In this document: positions 7,793-16,120 of the stretch, piece by piece
Layout of the letters: every line of letters starts with the position of its first letter
Position numbering within the stretch: position 1 is the first letter of the stretch
NCBI GenBank assembly: GCA_942636505.2
Contig: CALOGB020000056.1
Location: forward strand, 372,001-436,000
Direction of reading: 5' to 3'
DNA from: an uncultured bacterium
GTDB lineage: Bacteria > Pseudomonadota > Alphaproteobacteria > Sphingomonadales > Sphingomonadaceae
Length of the DNA: 64,000 nt
Translations under genes and position numbers: made by a program
The notes under the pieces: model-generated
The model's database searches: none
What the model was told of the DNA's origin: nothing
What the model saw: only the letters and a program-made list of their open reading frames with translations

Positions 7793-8236
7793 TCAGGTCA
7801 AAAGCCGAGCCCGCTCCAAGTCCTTGGGACGTCCGAACAGTTTGAGCATCTCGGCCAGTTCAGCACGGTCGGGCACGTAAACCACTCGCTTATTCACAAA
7901 AATCGGCACGCGCGTTCGCGGCAGCACCTTCGTCCAACCCGCACTCGTCGCAACATGAAACCCCGCCATGATCTCGACGACCAAAGGCGGCAACTCCCAC
8001 CGCCCGAACAGCGTCGACCGGAACATCGCACCCGCACCGTCCGGCACGACCCCGAGCTGGTCCATAACCCGCTGAGCATCTGCCACGCTCATGAGCACAT
8101 CGACGTCGCCGACCTCGATCGGCACCGCTCCGTGAAGCGCTGCCGCAGCGCTGGAAATGACCCACCACGGGTCTCGAGCATCCCGCATCGCATCGACGGT
8201 CATGACGAGAGTTTCGCGGAGATCGGAGGCCAGCAT
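7793..8236 (-). CDS. Nucleotidyltransferase-fold hypothetical protein
   Basis: 147 residues. The N-terminal helical segment and WWVISSAAAALHGAVP lead into VGDVDVLMS, a DxD-type metal motif as in MNT/pol-beta nucleotidyltransferases, and then PLVVEIMAGF, where the third acidic residue would be expected. The classic GS-x(9)-[DE]xD spacing is only partly matched, so catalytic competence is uncertain. Similar small proteins are often annotated as AbiEii-like or kanamycin-nucleotidyltransferase-like, but no toxin-antitoxin partner adjoins it. It is divergent from the antiporter at 8337 and shares its upstream region. The function is inferred from fold only. Confidence 0.6.
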   Translation of the reverse strand: MLASDLRETLVMTVDAMRDARDPWWVISSAAAALHGAVPIEVGDVDVLMSVADAQRVMDQLGVVPDGAGAMFRSTLFGRWELPPLVVEIMAGFHVATSAGWTKVLPRTRVPIFVNKRVVYVPDRAELAEMLKLFGRPKDLERARLLT

Positions 8237-8336
8237 CGCCGCAACCTACCCTATCCTGACCGCCCCGCAATCGCCCCGACTTGGACCCTTATCGGCCTTC
8301 GCGCATTCGTTGACCAAGTGGAACGAGGGAGCATGC

Positions 8337-9461
8337 ATGACGTTAGAAACGGCTGACCGACCAACCGAACACGTGACCGAAACCATGCCGGACCGCCTGG
8401 CACTCCCGATCTGGACACTGATCGCGCCGGGCCTCGGCCTCGTCGCCGTCCTCGTCGGCCTCGCCAAGATGGGCACGCTCGGCACTGCCGCCGCCGTCAT
8501 CGTGTTGATCGGCAGCGTGCTCGCCGCGGTCCACCACGCCGAGGTCATCGCGCACAAGGTCGGCGAGCCGTTCGGCACGCTCGTCCTCGCGATCGCGGTC
8601 ACCGTGATCGAGGTTTCGCTGATCGTTTCGCTGATGCTCTCGAACGCCGGCGACGCCACCACGCTCGCGCGCGACACGGTGTTCGCGGCGATCATGATCA
8701 TCCTCAATTTCATCATCGGCATCTGCCTGCTCGCGGGCGCGGTGCGGCATCATGAGCAGCGGTTCACGCTGAAGGGCATGACCGCAGCGCTCGGCGTGCT
8801 CGCGGCGATGGCGGTGCTGTCGCTGATCCTGCCGAACTACACCTCGTCAACGCAAGGCCCGACCTACGCGGCGTCGCAGTTGATGTTCGTCGCGGTCGTT
8901 TCGCTGATCCTCTACGGGACGTTCGTGCTGGTGCAGACGGTGCGCCACCGCGATTATTTCCTGCCCTCGACCGACGACAAAGATGACCATGCCGCGCCGC
9001 CATCGGGTCGCGCGACGGGCATCGCCTTCGCCGCGCTGCTGGTCGCGCTGGTGTCGGTGGTGCTGCTCGCGAAGACGCTGTCACCGACGATCGAGGCCGC
9101 GGTGCTCGGTGCCGGCCTGCCGCTGACCGTGGTCGGCGTGGTGATCGCCGCGCTGGTGCTCGCACCCGAGAGCTTGGCCGCGTACAAGTCGGCGCGGCGC
9201 AACCGGTTGCAGACCAGCCTCAACCTTGCGCTTGGCTCGGCCTTGGCGACGATCGGGCTGACGATCCCGAGCGTCGCGATCGTGTCGCTGGTGCTCGACC
9301 TGCCGATCGCGCTCGGCATCGACGCGAAGAGCATGACGCTGCTGGCCTTGTCGCTATTCGTGGCGACGCTGTCTCTCGGCACTGGGCGGACGACGGTGTT
9401 GCAGGGCGTCGTCCACCTCGTGATCTTCGCCGCCTATTTGTTCACGACGGTGGTGCCGTAA
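8337..9461 (+). CDS. Calcium/cation:proton antiporter (CaCA superfamily, ChaA/CAX type)
   Basis: 374 residues with about eleven hydrophobic segments. Two internal acidic-helix repeats mark the CaCA fold: HHAEVIAHKVGEPFGTLVLAIAVTVIE in the first half and LVLAPESLAAYKSARRNRLQTSLNLALGSALATIGLTIP in the second. The conserved Glu residues bind the cation and protons. It probably exports Ca2+ or Na+ across the inner membrane using the proton gradient. The start MTLETADRP was chosen because upstream sequence in this frame is hydrophilic, overlaps the divergent gene's coding region, and is not antiporter-like. No regulator is adjacent. Confidence 0.9.
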   Translation: MTLETADRPTEHVTETMPDRLALPIWTLIAPGLGLVAVLVGLAKMGTLGTAAAVIVLIGSVLAAVHHAEVIAHKVGEPFGTLVLAIAVTVIEVSLIVSLMLSNAGDATTLARDTVFAAIMIILNFIIGICLLAGAVRHHEQRFTLKGMTAALGVLAAMAVLSLILPNYTSSTQGPTYAASQLMFVAVVSLILYGTFVLVQTVRHRDYFLPSTDDKDDHAAPPSGRATGIAFAALLVALVSVVLLAKTLSPTIEAAVLGAGLPLTVVGVVIAALVLAPESLAAYKSARRNRLQTSLNLALGSALATIGLTIPSVAIVSLVLDLPIALGIDAKSMTLLALSLFVATLSLGTGRTTVLQGVVHLVIFAAYLFTTVVP

Positions 9462-9463
9462 GA

Positions 9464-9850
9464 TCAGGGACCCTGCGTCGATAGATAGGCGATGACGTCG
9501 GCGCGATTGCTCGGGTCGGGCAGGCCCGCAAACCCCATCGTCGTGCCGGGCACCATCTTGCGCGGATTGGTTAGCCAAGCGTCCATACGCTTGGCGTCCC
9601 AGTTGCCACCAAGCGCCTTTAGCCCGGCAGTGTAAGAGAAGCGGGGGCGTCGCTCGCCGATCGGGCCGCCCATAACGCCGTAAAGGTTCGGCCCATCGGT
9701 ATCACCCGCATATTGCCCGATCGTGTGACAGGCGGTGCAGCGACGGAAGACGCGTTCGCCGCTGGCGATCTTGCTGGTCGAGCCGGCGTCGGGGCTCGAA
9801 CCGCAGCCGGCTAGCGCCAGTGCAAGCAAGGGCCACCTTGGCAGGGTCAT
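9464..9850 (-). CDS. Class I cytochrome c lipoprotein
   Basis: 128 residues. MTLPRWPLLALALAGCGSS is a lipoprotein signal with lipobox LAGC, so the protein should be anchored on the periplasmic face. The single haem site is CTACH (~residues 38-42), and the likely axial Met is in TTMGFAGLPDP. The shape is that of the c2/cytochrome c-552 group. Its ATG overlaps the stop of the 65-aa gene upstream (ATGA), so the two are co-translated. Haem attachment would depend on the ccm system at 39548-44413. The electron-transfer partner is unknown. Confidence 0.88.
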   Translation of the reverse strand: MTLPRWPLLALALAGCGSSPDAGSTSKIASGERVFRRCTACHTIGQYAGDTDGPNLYGVMGGPIGERRPRFSYTAGLKALGGNWDAKRMDAWLTNPRKMVPGTTMGFAGLPDPSNRADVIAYLSTQGP

Positions 9851-10044
9851 CGCTTCTGGCGTGCGGCCAAGGCGAGGCCGGCGGCGATCTGCACGACGGC
9901 GTAGAGGCGACGGCGGCCGGGCTTGTCGACGAAGGGCCTCACAAGTTTCTCGGTGCCAAGCGCATCGTCCTTCCAGAGATCGACGTGGCGGCGGGGTTGG
10001 AGCAAACCGATCAACCCGTCGCCAACCATGAAGATCGCCGCCAT
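9847..10044 (-). CDS. Small hypothetical protein (65 aa) coupled to cytochrome c
   Basis: Begins MAAIFMVGDGLIGLLQPRRH. It has two moderately hydrophobic stretches (residues 2-15 and ~49-61) around a basic middle, so it may be membrane-associated. The stop overlaps the cytochrome c start. A longer in-frame start exists at 10161, but those extra 39 residues are the translated palindromic element and are unlikely to be used. I recognise the general type (small sphingomonad protein) but no function. Confidence 0.6.
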   Translation of the reverse strand: MAAIFMVGDGLIGLLQPRRHVDLWKDDALGTEKLVRPFVDKPGRRRLYAVVQIAAGLALAARQKR

Positions 10045-10068
10045 CTCCGCCGCGCGCGATTCCCAGAT

Positions 10069-10146
10069 GTTCTCCTGCGCACGCAGGAGTCCAGGAGTCA
10101 CGGGCGCCGTCTCTTGGGACCCTGGGCCCCCGCCTTCGCGGCGGAA
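10069..10146. repeat. Palindromic element between aminopeptidase and small gene
   Basis: TTCTCCTGCGCACGCAGGAG and the degenerate right arm CCCCGCCTTCGCGGCGGAAC. It lies within the same-direction gene group 11882-9464, so it does not fully separate it or may attenuate it. Confidence 0.78.
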
Positions 10147-10157
10147 CGGTGGAGAGG

Positions 10158-11882
10158 TCATTGCGCTTTTCCCTTCGCGGCTTGGGTGGCTTTCCAGGCG
10201 GCGACGTCTTCCAGTGCCACACTACGCCGCAGGACCAGCGCATCCGGGTCGATCACGACATGCGCGCCCGCGGGGACCGACAAGCTCGCCTTCCCGCCAG
10301 TCATCGGCAAAGTTCGCGTCTTGCCGTCGATCTGTACCTGCACCGGAAGTGGGAAGGGGCCGTTACCCGGCACTTTCCAGGCCAAACCCAGCATATTCCC
10401 CGTCCGCGTTTCCACTAGCTCGGGCAGCGCCGCCTGCCTGAGATAGACGTCGAAGAACCACGCATAGTCCTTCCCCGTCACTTTCCGCACGAGCGCCTCA
10501 TATTCCTTCGTCGACCCGAACCGCGGCGCAAAATTCCCCGGTTTCGGGTCCGCCCGCCCATACACCGCCAGCCGTGTCACGTCGAAGAACGCCTTGTCAC
10601 CGATCAGCGCTCTCAGCGTGTGGAGCATCCACGACCCCTTGTAGTAGATGTCCTGCCCCGCACCGCCCTTGTCGAGTTCATACACCTCCTCCTCGGTGGT
10701 GATGCGCTGCTGCGTGACCGGCTTGAGGTTCATGATCGACGCGCGCTCGGTCTGCATGATCGTCGCGTACCGCGCACGCCCCTCGCGCCACTGGCCGTAG
10801 AGCGGCTGCATGTAGGTGCCATACCCTTCGTGCAGCCAGTAATCGTCCCAATTGGCGGCGGTCAGCTGGTTGCCGAACCACTCATGCGCGAACTCGTGCT
10901 GGAACAGCCAGTCGAACCCCTCCGGCGCCTTGGCATATTCGTTGCCGTACGCGTTGATCGTCTGGTGCTCCATGCCCTTGTGCGGCGTCTCGACCACGCC
11001 GACCTTCTCGTCGCCGAACGGGTAGGGCCCGATCATGCTCTCGAAGAAATCGAGCGTCGGCGCGAACTCGGCGAACAGCTTTTCCGCCTGCACCTTTTCG
11101 CCCGGCAAATACCAGTAATACATCGGAATGCTGTTGCCGAAGCGGCTCTTGTACGAGCCGCTGATCTCCTCATACGGCCCGACGTTCAGCGCGATCCCGT
11201 AGGTGTTAGGATGCTTGGCGCGCCAGTTCCAGGTCGTCCGGCCGTCCGCCAGCGTATCGACGCCGAGCAGCACGCCATTCGATGGCGCCTTCAGTCCCTT
11301 CGGCACGGTAATGTGCAGCGTCACCAGCGCAGGCTCGCCGGTCGGGAAGTCGAGGCACGGCCAGAACAGGTCGCAGCCATAGCCCTCCGCGGTCGTCGCA
11401 AACCATGTGCGACCGTCTGGCGTCTTCGACCAGACCATCCCGTCGTCCCACGGCGCCTTCACCGCGACGTGCGGCGTGCCGCCATAGGTGATCTTCGCGG
11501 TGACCTTGCCACCGGCTGAGACCGGTTTGGGCAACGTGATCGTCAGCCGACCCTCGGGATTGCTCCACGCCGAGGGGGCGAGCGGCACGCCGTCGATCGC
11601 GATCGCGCTGACCGGCAGATTGCGGTCGAGATCGATCGGCAGGCGGGTGAGGGGCGCCTTCGCGGTAAAGACCAGCGTCGCCACGCCATTCAGGCTCTCC
11701 GTCTCGGGCAGCACTTCGAATGCCAGGTCCGCGCTGTCGAACCGAAGCGCGGTCTGCTCCGGCGTCAGCACACCACCCGACCGCTGCGTCTGCGCGGTGA
11801 TCGCCGGTTCGCCCTTCTTGGGGAGCGGGGCGGCGGCGAGAAGCGCGGTGGCGCTGGCGGCGAGTAATAAGCGCGAGATCAT
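10158..11882 (-). CDS. M1 family zinc aminopeptidase, exported
   Basis: 574 residues from MISRLLLAASATALLAAAP, a Sec signal peptide; 16 extra in-frame residues upstream were excluded because they would bury the signal. The zinc site is HEFAHEWFGN followed 18 residues later by the ligand Glu in WLHEGYG. The substrate-recognition loop reads GMEHQ in place of the classic GAMEN. An N-terminal beta-sandwich domain precedes the catalytic domain, and the C-terminal helical domain is short. It probably trims N-terminal residues from peptides in the periplasm. The downstream genes on the same strand are the 65-aa protein and cytochrome c. Confidence 0.92.
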   Translation of the reverse strand: MISRLLLAASATALLAAAPLPKKGEPAITAQTQRSGGVLTPEQTALRFDSADLAFEVLPETESLNGVATLVFTAKAPLTRLPIDLDRNLPVSAIAIDGVPLAPSAWSNPEGRLTITLPKPVSAGGKVTAKITYGGTPHVAVKAPWDDGMVWSKTPDGRTWFATTAEGYGCDLFWPCLDFPTGEPALVTLHITVPKGLKAPSNGVLLGVDTLADGRTTWNWRAKHPNTYGIALNVGPYEEISGSYKSRFGNSIPMYYWYLPGEKVQAEKLFAEFAPTLDFFESMIGPYPFGDEKVGVVETPHKGMEHQTINAYGNEYAKAPEGFDWLFQHEFAHEWFGNQLTAANWDDYWLHEGYGTYMQPLYGQWREGRARYATIMQTERASIMNLKPVTQQRITTEEEVYELDKGGAGQDIYYKGSWMLHTLRALIGDKAFFDVTRLAVYGRADPKPGNFAPRFGSTKEYEALVRKVTGKDYAWFFDVYLRQAALPELVETRTGNMLGLAWKVPGNGPFPLPVQVQIDGKTRTLPMTGGKASLSVPAGAHVVIDPDALVLRRSVALEDVAAWKATQAAKGKAQ

Positions 11883-11934
11883 GCCGCGTTCTCGCGCCTG
11901 GGCGGCTCGTGCACAAGTGCGATCCGACACCGCC

Positions 11935-12014
11935 CGTTCTCCTGCGAACGCAGGAGCCCAGGATCACGAATACCGCCGCCCGTTACCCTGGAATCCTGCG
12001 CTCGCAGGAGAACG
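11935..12014. repeat. Palindromic element (CTCCTGCGAACGCAGGAG class)
   Basis: CGTTCTCCTGCGAACGCAGG and CCTGCGCTCGCAGGAGAACG arms, ~40-nt spacer. It lies between the divergent aminopeptidase and lon genes. Confidence 0.85.
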
Positions 12015-12061
12015 GCTGGGCTTCGGGCAACGCGCCAAAACCCCTAACCATCGCCAACCAA

Positions 12062-12091
12062 TTGATGGACGGTTCATCCTCACCATATAAG
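12062..12091 (+). promoter_or_regulatory. Probable promoter of lon
   Basis: -35 TTGATG (12062-12067), 18-bp spacer, -10 TATAAG (12086-12091), about 40 nt before the start at 12133. It reads as sigma-70-like; I found no clear RpoH consensus here. Confidence 0.5.
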
Positions 12092-12132
12092 CTGTAGATT
12101 ATGCCCCCATGCAGGCACCCACCGGAGCGTTC

Positions 12133-14526
12133 ATGACCCAGTACCCCGTCCTTCCCCTTCGCGACATCGTCGTGTTCCCGCACATGATCGTGCCGCTGTT
12201 CGTCGGCCGCGATAAGTCCGTTGCCGCGCTCGAAGCGGCGATGGCGGCGGACAAGGAGATCTATCTCGTCGCGCAGGTCGATCCCGCAGAGGACGACCCC
12301 TCGCGCGACGACCTGTATTCCATGGGCGTCACCGCGACCGTGCTCCAGCTTCTGAAGCTGCCCGACGGCACCGTCCGCGTGCTGGTCGAGGGCAAGGGCC
12401 GCGCGACTCTGGAAACGCTCGACGAAAGCGGCGACTTTCTCACCGCCACGGTCGAGCCGGTCGCCGATGCCGAGGTCGAAGGACCCGAGCTCATCGCGCT
12501 GATGCGTTCGGTGGTCGACCAGTTCGAGAATTACGCCAAGCTCAACCGCAAGCTCTCGTCCGAGACGTCGGTGCAGTTGTCGGAGATCGAGGACGCATCG
12601 AAGCTCTCCGACGCGGTGATCGCCAACGTCCAGATCAAGGTCGCCGAGAAGCAGGCGATCCTGCTCGAGACCAACCCGTCGAAGCGCCTCGAGATGGCGT
12701 TCGCGGCGATGGAGGGCGAGCTGGGCGTCCTGCAGGTCGAGAAGAAGATCAAGAGCCGCGTGAAGCGCCAGATGGAGAAGACGCAGCGCGAATATTACCT
12801 CAACGAGCAGTTGAAGGCGATCCAGCGTGAGCTCGGCAACGAGGACGGCGAGGGCGAAGGCGACGAGATCGCCGAGCTGACGCAGAAGATCGCGACGCTC
12901 AAGATGAGCAAGGAAGCGCGCGGCAAGGCCACGTCGGAGCTGAAGAAGCTCAAGACGATGGCACCGATGAGCGCCGAGGCGACCGTCGTGCGCAATTATC
13001 TCGACGTGCTGCTCGGGCTCCCCTGGGGCAAGAAGTCGAAGATCAAGAAGGACATCGCCGCCGCGCAGGTGACGCTGGACGAGGATCACTATGCGCTCGA
13101 GAAGGTCAAGGACCGGATCGTCGAGTATCTCGCCGTGCAGGCGCGCACCAATAAGCTGAAGGGGCCGATCCTGTGCCTCGTCGGCCCTCCGGGTGTCGGC
13201 AAGACCTCGCTCGGCAAGTCGATCGCCAAGGCGACCGGGCGCGAGTTCATCCGCCAGTCGCTTGGCGGCGTGCGCGACGAAGCGGAGATCCGCGGTCATC
13301 GTCGCACCTATATCGGCTCGCTGCCGGGCAAGATCGTGACGAACCTCAAAAAGGCCGGCACGTCGAACCCGCTGTTCCTGCTCGACGAGATTGACAAGCT
13401 CGGCCAGGATTTTCGCGGCGACCCCGCCTCGGCGCTGCTCGAGGTCCTCGACCCGGAGCAGAACGGCAAGTTCCAGGACCATTATCTGGAGGTCGATATC
13501 GACCTGTCGGACGTGATGTTCGTCTGCACGGCCAACTCGCTGAACCTGCCCCAGGCGCTGCTCGACCGCATGGAGATCATCCGTCTGGAGGGCTATACCG
13601 AGGACGAGAAGGTCGAGATCGCCGAGCGTCATCTGGTCGAGAAGCAGATCGAGGCGCACGGGTTGAAGCCGGGCGAGTTCACGCTGACGCAGGAGGGGCT
13701 TCGTACGCTCATCCAGCAGTACACGCGGGAGGCCGGCGTGCGTACGCTGGAGCGCGAGATCGCCAAGCTGTGCCGCAAGGCGCTGCGCCAGATTCTCGAG
13801 AACAAGACCACCAGCGTGACGATCACGCCCGAGAACATCGGCGAATATGCCGGCGTGCAGAAGTACCGCCATGGCCTCGGCGAAACCGAGAACCAGATCG
13901 GTGCGGTCACCGGGCTGGCCTGGACCGAAGTCGGCGGCGAGTTGCTGACGATCGAGAGCGTGACGGTTGCGGGCAAGGGGCAGGCCAAGCTCACGGGTAC
14001 GCTCGGCGACGTGATGAAGGAGTCGATCGAGACCGCGTTCAGCTATGTGAAGGCTCGTGCGCCGAGCTACGGGATCAAGCCGAGCCTGTTCGCGCGCAAG
14101 GATATCCACATCCATCTACCCGAGGGTGCGGTGCCGAAGGACGGTCCGTCGGCGGGCATCGGCATGGTCACGTCGATCGTCTCGACGCTGACCGGCGTGC
14201 CGATCCGGCGCGAGGTGGCGATGACCGGCGAGGTGACGCTGCGTGGTCGCGTGCTGCCCATCGGCGGCCTCAAGGAGAAGCTGCTCGCGGCGTTGCGCGG
14301 GGGCATCGAGACGGTGCTGATCCCGGCCGAGAACGAGAAGGACCTCGCGGAGATCCCGGCGAACATCAAGGCGGGGCTGAAGATCATCCCCGTTTCGCAT
14401 GTCGACGAGGTGCTTCGCCTGGCGCTCACCGAACCGCTCGAAGCGATCGAGTGGACCGATGCGGACGAGTTGGCGGCGCTGCCACCCGCACCGATTGCGC
14501 CGGTCGGGGGTAGCTTGCACCACTGA
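12133..14526 (+). CDS. lon: ATP-dependent protease Lon
   Basis: 797 residues. Cytoplasmic AAA+ serine protease that removes damaged and short-lived regulatory proteins. N-terminal substrate domain ([22 protein letters not shown]), coiled-coil region ~residues 180-250, Walker A GPPGVGKT near residue 351, and Walker [10 protein letters not shown]. The C-terminal protease domain has dyad Ser673 ([11 protein letters not shown]) and Lys716 ([10 protein letters not shown]), at the canonical 43-residue spacing. I chose MTQYPVLP because CGGAG precedes it at good spacing; an in-frame ATG 24 nt upstream lacks one. hup follows, as in many proteobacteria. Confidence 0.97.
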   Translation: MTQYPVLPLRDIVVFPHMIVPLFVGRDKSVAALEAAMAADKEIYLVAQVDPAEDDPSRDDLYSMGVTATVLQLLKLPDGTVRVLVEGKGRATLETLDESGDFLTATVEPVADAEVEGPELIALMRSVVDQFENYAKLNRKLSSETSVQLSEIEDASKLSDAVIANVQIKVAEKQAILLETNPSKRLEMAFAAMEGELGVLQVEKKIKSRVKRQMEKTQREYYLNEQLKAIQRELGNEDGEGEGDEIAELTQKIATLKMSKEARGKATSELKKLKTMAPMSAEATVVRNYLDVLLGLPWGKKSKIKKDIAAAQVTLDEDHYALEKVKDRIVEYLAVQARTNKLKGPILCLVGPPGVGKTSLGKSIAKATGREFIRQSLGGVRDEAEIRGHRRTYIGSLPGKIVTNLKKAGTSNPLFLLDEIDKLGQDFRGDPASALLEVLDPEQNGKFQDHYLEVDIDLSDVMFVCTANSLNLPQALLDRMEIIRLEGYTEDEKVEIAERHLVEKQIEAHGLKPGEFTLTQEGLRTLIQQYTREAGVRTLEREIAKLCRKALRQILENKTTSVTITPENIGEYAGVQKYRHGLGETENQIGAVTGLAWTEVGGELLTIESVTVAGKGQAKLTGTLGDVMKESIETAFSYVKARAPSYGIKPSLFARKDIHIHLPEGAVPKDGPSAGIGMVTSIVSTLTGVPIRREVAMTGEVTLRGRVLPIGGLKEKLLAALRGGIETVLIPAENEKDLAEIPANIKAGLKIIPVSHVDEVLRLALTEPLEAIEWTDADELAALPPAPIAPVGGSLHH

Positions 14527-14565
14527 TCCATGTTTGGATCGAGAGCGATGACGCGGCGGTTTCGT

Positions 14566-14594
14566 TTGACAGTAGACGGGGCCGCCGCATTATT
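14566..14594 (+). promoter_or_regulatory. Promoter of hup
   Basis: Consensus -35 TTGACA (14566-14571), 16-bp spacer, -10 CATTAT (14588-14593; or ATTATT with 17 bp). The predicted start gives a ~50-nt leader to the ATG at 14654. Confidence 0.7.
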
Positions 14595-14653
14595 GCGCGC
14601 TGATTGCGGTCGCGAGTCCATCGTGGCCGATTCGAGTTTTTCCGGGGGATTAT

Positions 14654-14926
14654 ATGAACAAGCAGGAGCTGATCGCGACGGTTGCCGACACGTCCGGGCT
14701 GGTAAAAGCCGACGCGGTCAAGGCGGTCGAGGCGGTGTTCGACGCGATCGAGGCATCGTTGAAGAAGGGCGACGAGGTTCGCCTGGTCGGTTTCGGCACG
14801 TTCTCGATCTCCAAGCGCAAGGCGTCGACCGGCCGCAATCCCCGTACCGGCGAGCCGATGACGATCAAGGCGTCGACCCAGCCGAAGTTCAAGGCCGGCA
14901 AGGGCCTGAAGGACGCGGTCAACTAA
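14654..14926 (+). CDS. hup: DNA-binding protein HU
   Basis: 90 residues, the exact HU length. MNKQELIATVADTSGLVKADA is the dimerisation helix pair, and GRNPRTGEPMTIKA (~residues 60-73) is the DNA-clamping arm with the conserved RNP tip. It is a nucleoid-associated protein that bends DNA as a homodimer or with a paralog. It lies downstream of lon, with its own consensus promoter in the gap. The palindromic element at 14934 immediately follows the stop. Confidence 0.98.
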   Translation: MNKQELIATVADTSGLVKADAVKAVEAVFDAIEASLKKGDEVRLVGFGTFSISKRKASTGRNPRTGEPMTIKASTQPKFKAGKGLKDAVN

Positions 14927-14933
14927 AAAGCCC

Positions 14934-15064
14934 TCGATCCTCCCCCGCCAGGGGGAGGTGGCAGGCGATAGCCTGACGGAGGGGCGGTAAACGGTACCCT
15001 TCGTTGCGTGGCCCTCCCCTCCGTCGCCTTCGGCGCCACCTCCCCCTTGCGGGGGGAGGATCGA
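14934..15064. repeat. Palindromic element (TCGATCCTCCCCCGCCAGGGGGAGGTGGC class)
   Basis: Outer arms TCGATCCTCCCCC and GGGGGGAGGATCGA; inner arms AGGGGGAGGTGGC and its complement. Same class as 25876-26009. It may also end hup transcription. Confidence 0.88.
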
Positions 15065-15133
15065 AGGGATCGACGTCAAAGGGCTGGACAGGCGGGCATC
15101 CCCTGCCTAAAGGCCCGCTTCCGAACGAGTTTC

Positions 15134-15208
15134 GGGCGCGTAGCTCAGTGGTAGAGCACACCCTTCACACGGGTGGGGTCGCTGGTTCAATCCCAGCCGC
15201 GCCCACCA
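15134..15208 (+). tRNA. tRNA-Val (CAC anticodon)
   Basis: 75 nt with encoded CCA. Acceptor GGGCGCG/CGCGCCC; anticodon arm CACCC-TTCACAC-GGGTG exposes CAC. The T-arm reads GCTGG-TTCAATC-CCAGC. Confidence 0.96.
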
Positions 15209-15212
15209 GATT

Positions 15213-15244
15213 ACGCCGGTCTCTTCGCACGAAGGGGCCGGCGT
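15213..15244 (+). terminator. Hairpin after tRNA-Val
   Basis: ACGCCGG (15213-15219) pairs with CCGGCGT (15238-15244), with an inner CTTCG/CGAAG helix. It lies five bases after the tRNA, and a short T-rich tract (TTGCTGTTTCT) follows. Probable terminator. Confidence 0.6.
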
Positions 15245-15300
15245 TGCTGTTTCTGGGGCTGCAGGCAACATGATCTTGCCGCATGCTTCGCCCCCAAAGT

Positions 15301-15385
15301 TCCGTCATCCTGACGAAAGTCAGGACCCAGAGCCATGCAGTGCGACGCCCGTTAACCTGGGTCCTGACTTTCGTCAGGATGACGG
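15301..15385. repeat. Palindromic element (TCCGTCATCCTGACGAAAGTCAGGACCCAG class)
   Basis: Arms TCCGTCATCCTGACGAAAGT + CAGGACCCAG and their exact complement, with a ~25-nt spacer. Each arm is itself a hairpin (CCTGAC-GAAA-GTCAGG). A single arm of this class occurs at 57570-57596. Confidence 0.9.
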
Positions 15386-15460
15386 ACGTGCGCGGGAAGT
15401 CGGCGCGACACGCATTTCGGTTCTTTGCGCAACATGACGCTTTCTTCATTAGGCTGGTTC

Positions 15461-15472
15461 GTTCGATCGAAC
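15461..15472. promoter_or_regulatory. Candidate TetR operator
   Basis: Perfect 12-bp palindrome GTTCGATCGAAC, 12 nt before the GTG of the TetR-family gene. Its position fits autorepression; it is inferred from location and symmetry only. Confidence 0.45.
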
Positions 15473-15484
15473 TAAACGCTCCCC

Positions 15485-16120
15485 GTGGTCCAGTCCCGAC
15501 TCCTAGACATCGCGATCAGCGAATTCGGCAGCAAGGGGCTGGAGGGGGCAAGCACGCGCGCGATCGCTGCGGCGGCGGGCACGGCAATGTCGTCGATCAC
15601 CTATCATTACGGTGGTAAGGACGGGCTGTATCTCGCCGCGGCGGATCGGATCGCCGAGCGCATGTCCGCGATGATGACCGAGCCGTTCGACGTACCCGCC
15701 GGGATCGTCGAGGACGCCACCGCAGCCCGCACCCGGATCCACCGGATATTCGCGCGGCTCGCGGACAAGATGGCGAGCGACGAGAACGCCGACTGGACGC
15801 TGTTCGTCTTGCGCGAGCAGATGAGACCCGGTGCGGCATTCGAGCGGATCTATGGCGGCGTGATGGGGCAGATGATCGAGACGCTTGCCGATCTCGTCGC
15901 CACTGCGACCGGTTGTAGCAGCTCGCGCGTCGCTCGGATCACGACGATCACATTGATGGGGCAGGTCCTCGCGCTGCGATCGAGCCGCGCCACCTTCCTC
16001 AAACTGCTCGGGCGCGATGCGCTCGGGGCCGACGACATCCACGATATCAAGGCGCGGATCGACGCCAATATCGACGCCATTCTCGATTCGATGCGTGCTG
16101 AAGAACAGGGCCAGGCATGA
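15485..16120 (+). CDS. TetR/AcrR-family transcriptional regulator of the efflux operon
   Basis: 211 residues. The N-terminal helix-turn-helix is canonical: LLDIAISEFGSKGLEGASTRAIAAAAG followed by SSITYHYGGKDGLYLAA. The C-terminal part resembles the CecR/DUF1956-type ligand domain. It starts with GTG at 15485; no Shine-Dalgarno is visible before it (AAACGCTCCCC), so it may be leaderless or poorly translated. Its stop overlaps the start of the emrA-like gene (ATGA), so regulator and pump form one operon. It presumably represses the operon until a toxic ligand binds; the ligand is unknown. Confidence 0.9.
   Translation: MVQSRLLDIAISEFGSKGLEGASTRAIAAAAGTAMSSITYHYGGKDGLYLAAADRIAERMSAMMTEPFDVPAGIVEDATAARTRIHRIFARLADKMASDENADWTLFVLREQMRPGAAFERIYGGVMGQMIETLADLVATATGCSSSRVARITTITLMGQVLALRSSRATFLKLLGRDALGADDIHDIKARIDANIDAILDSMRAEEQGQA

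Noticed and set aside
10045..10161. 39-residue N-terminal extension of the small gene before cytochrome c
   Set aside because: The extension is translated palindromic element (RREGGGPGS type), and a normal start lies at 10044. Unlike gspE and ccmH, no coupling forces the longer form.
11983..14115. 710-codon minus-strand open frame opposite lon
   Set aside because: Shadow of lon; it also runs through the palindromic element at 11935 and lacks any domain.
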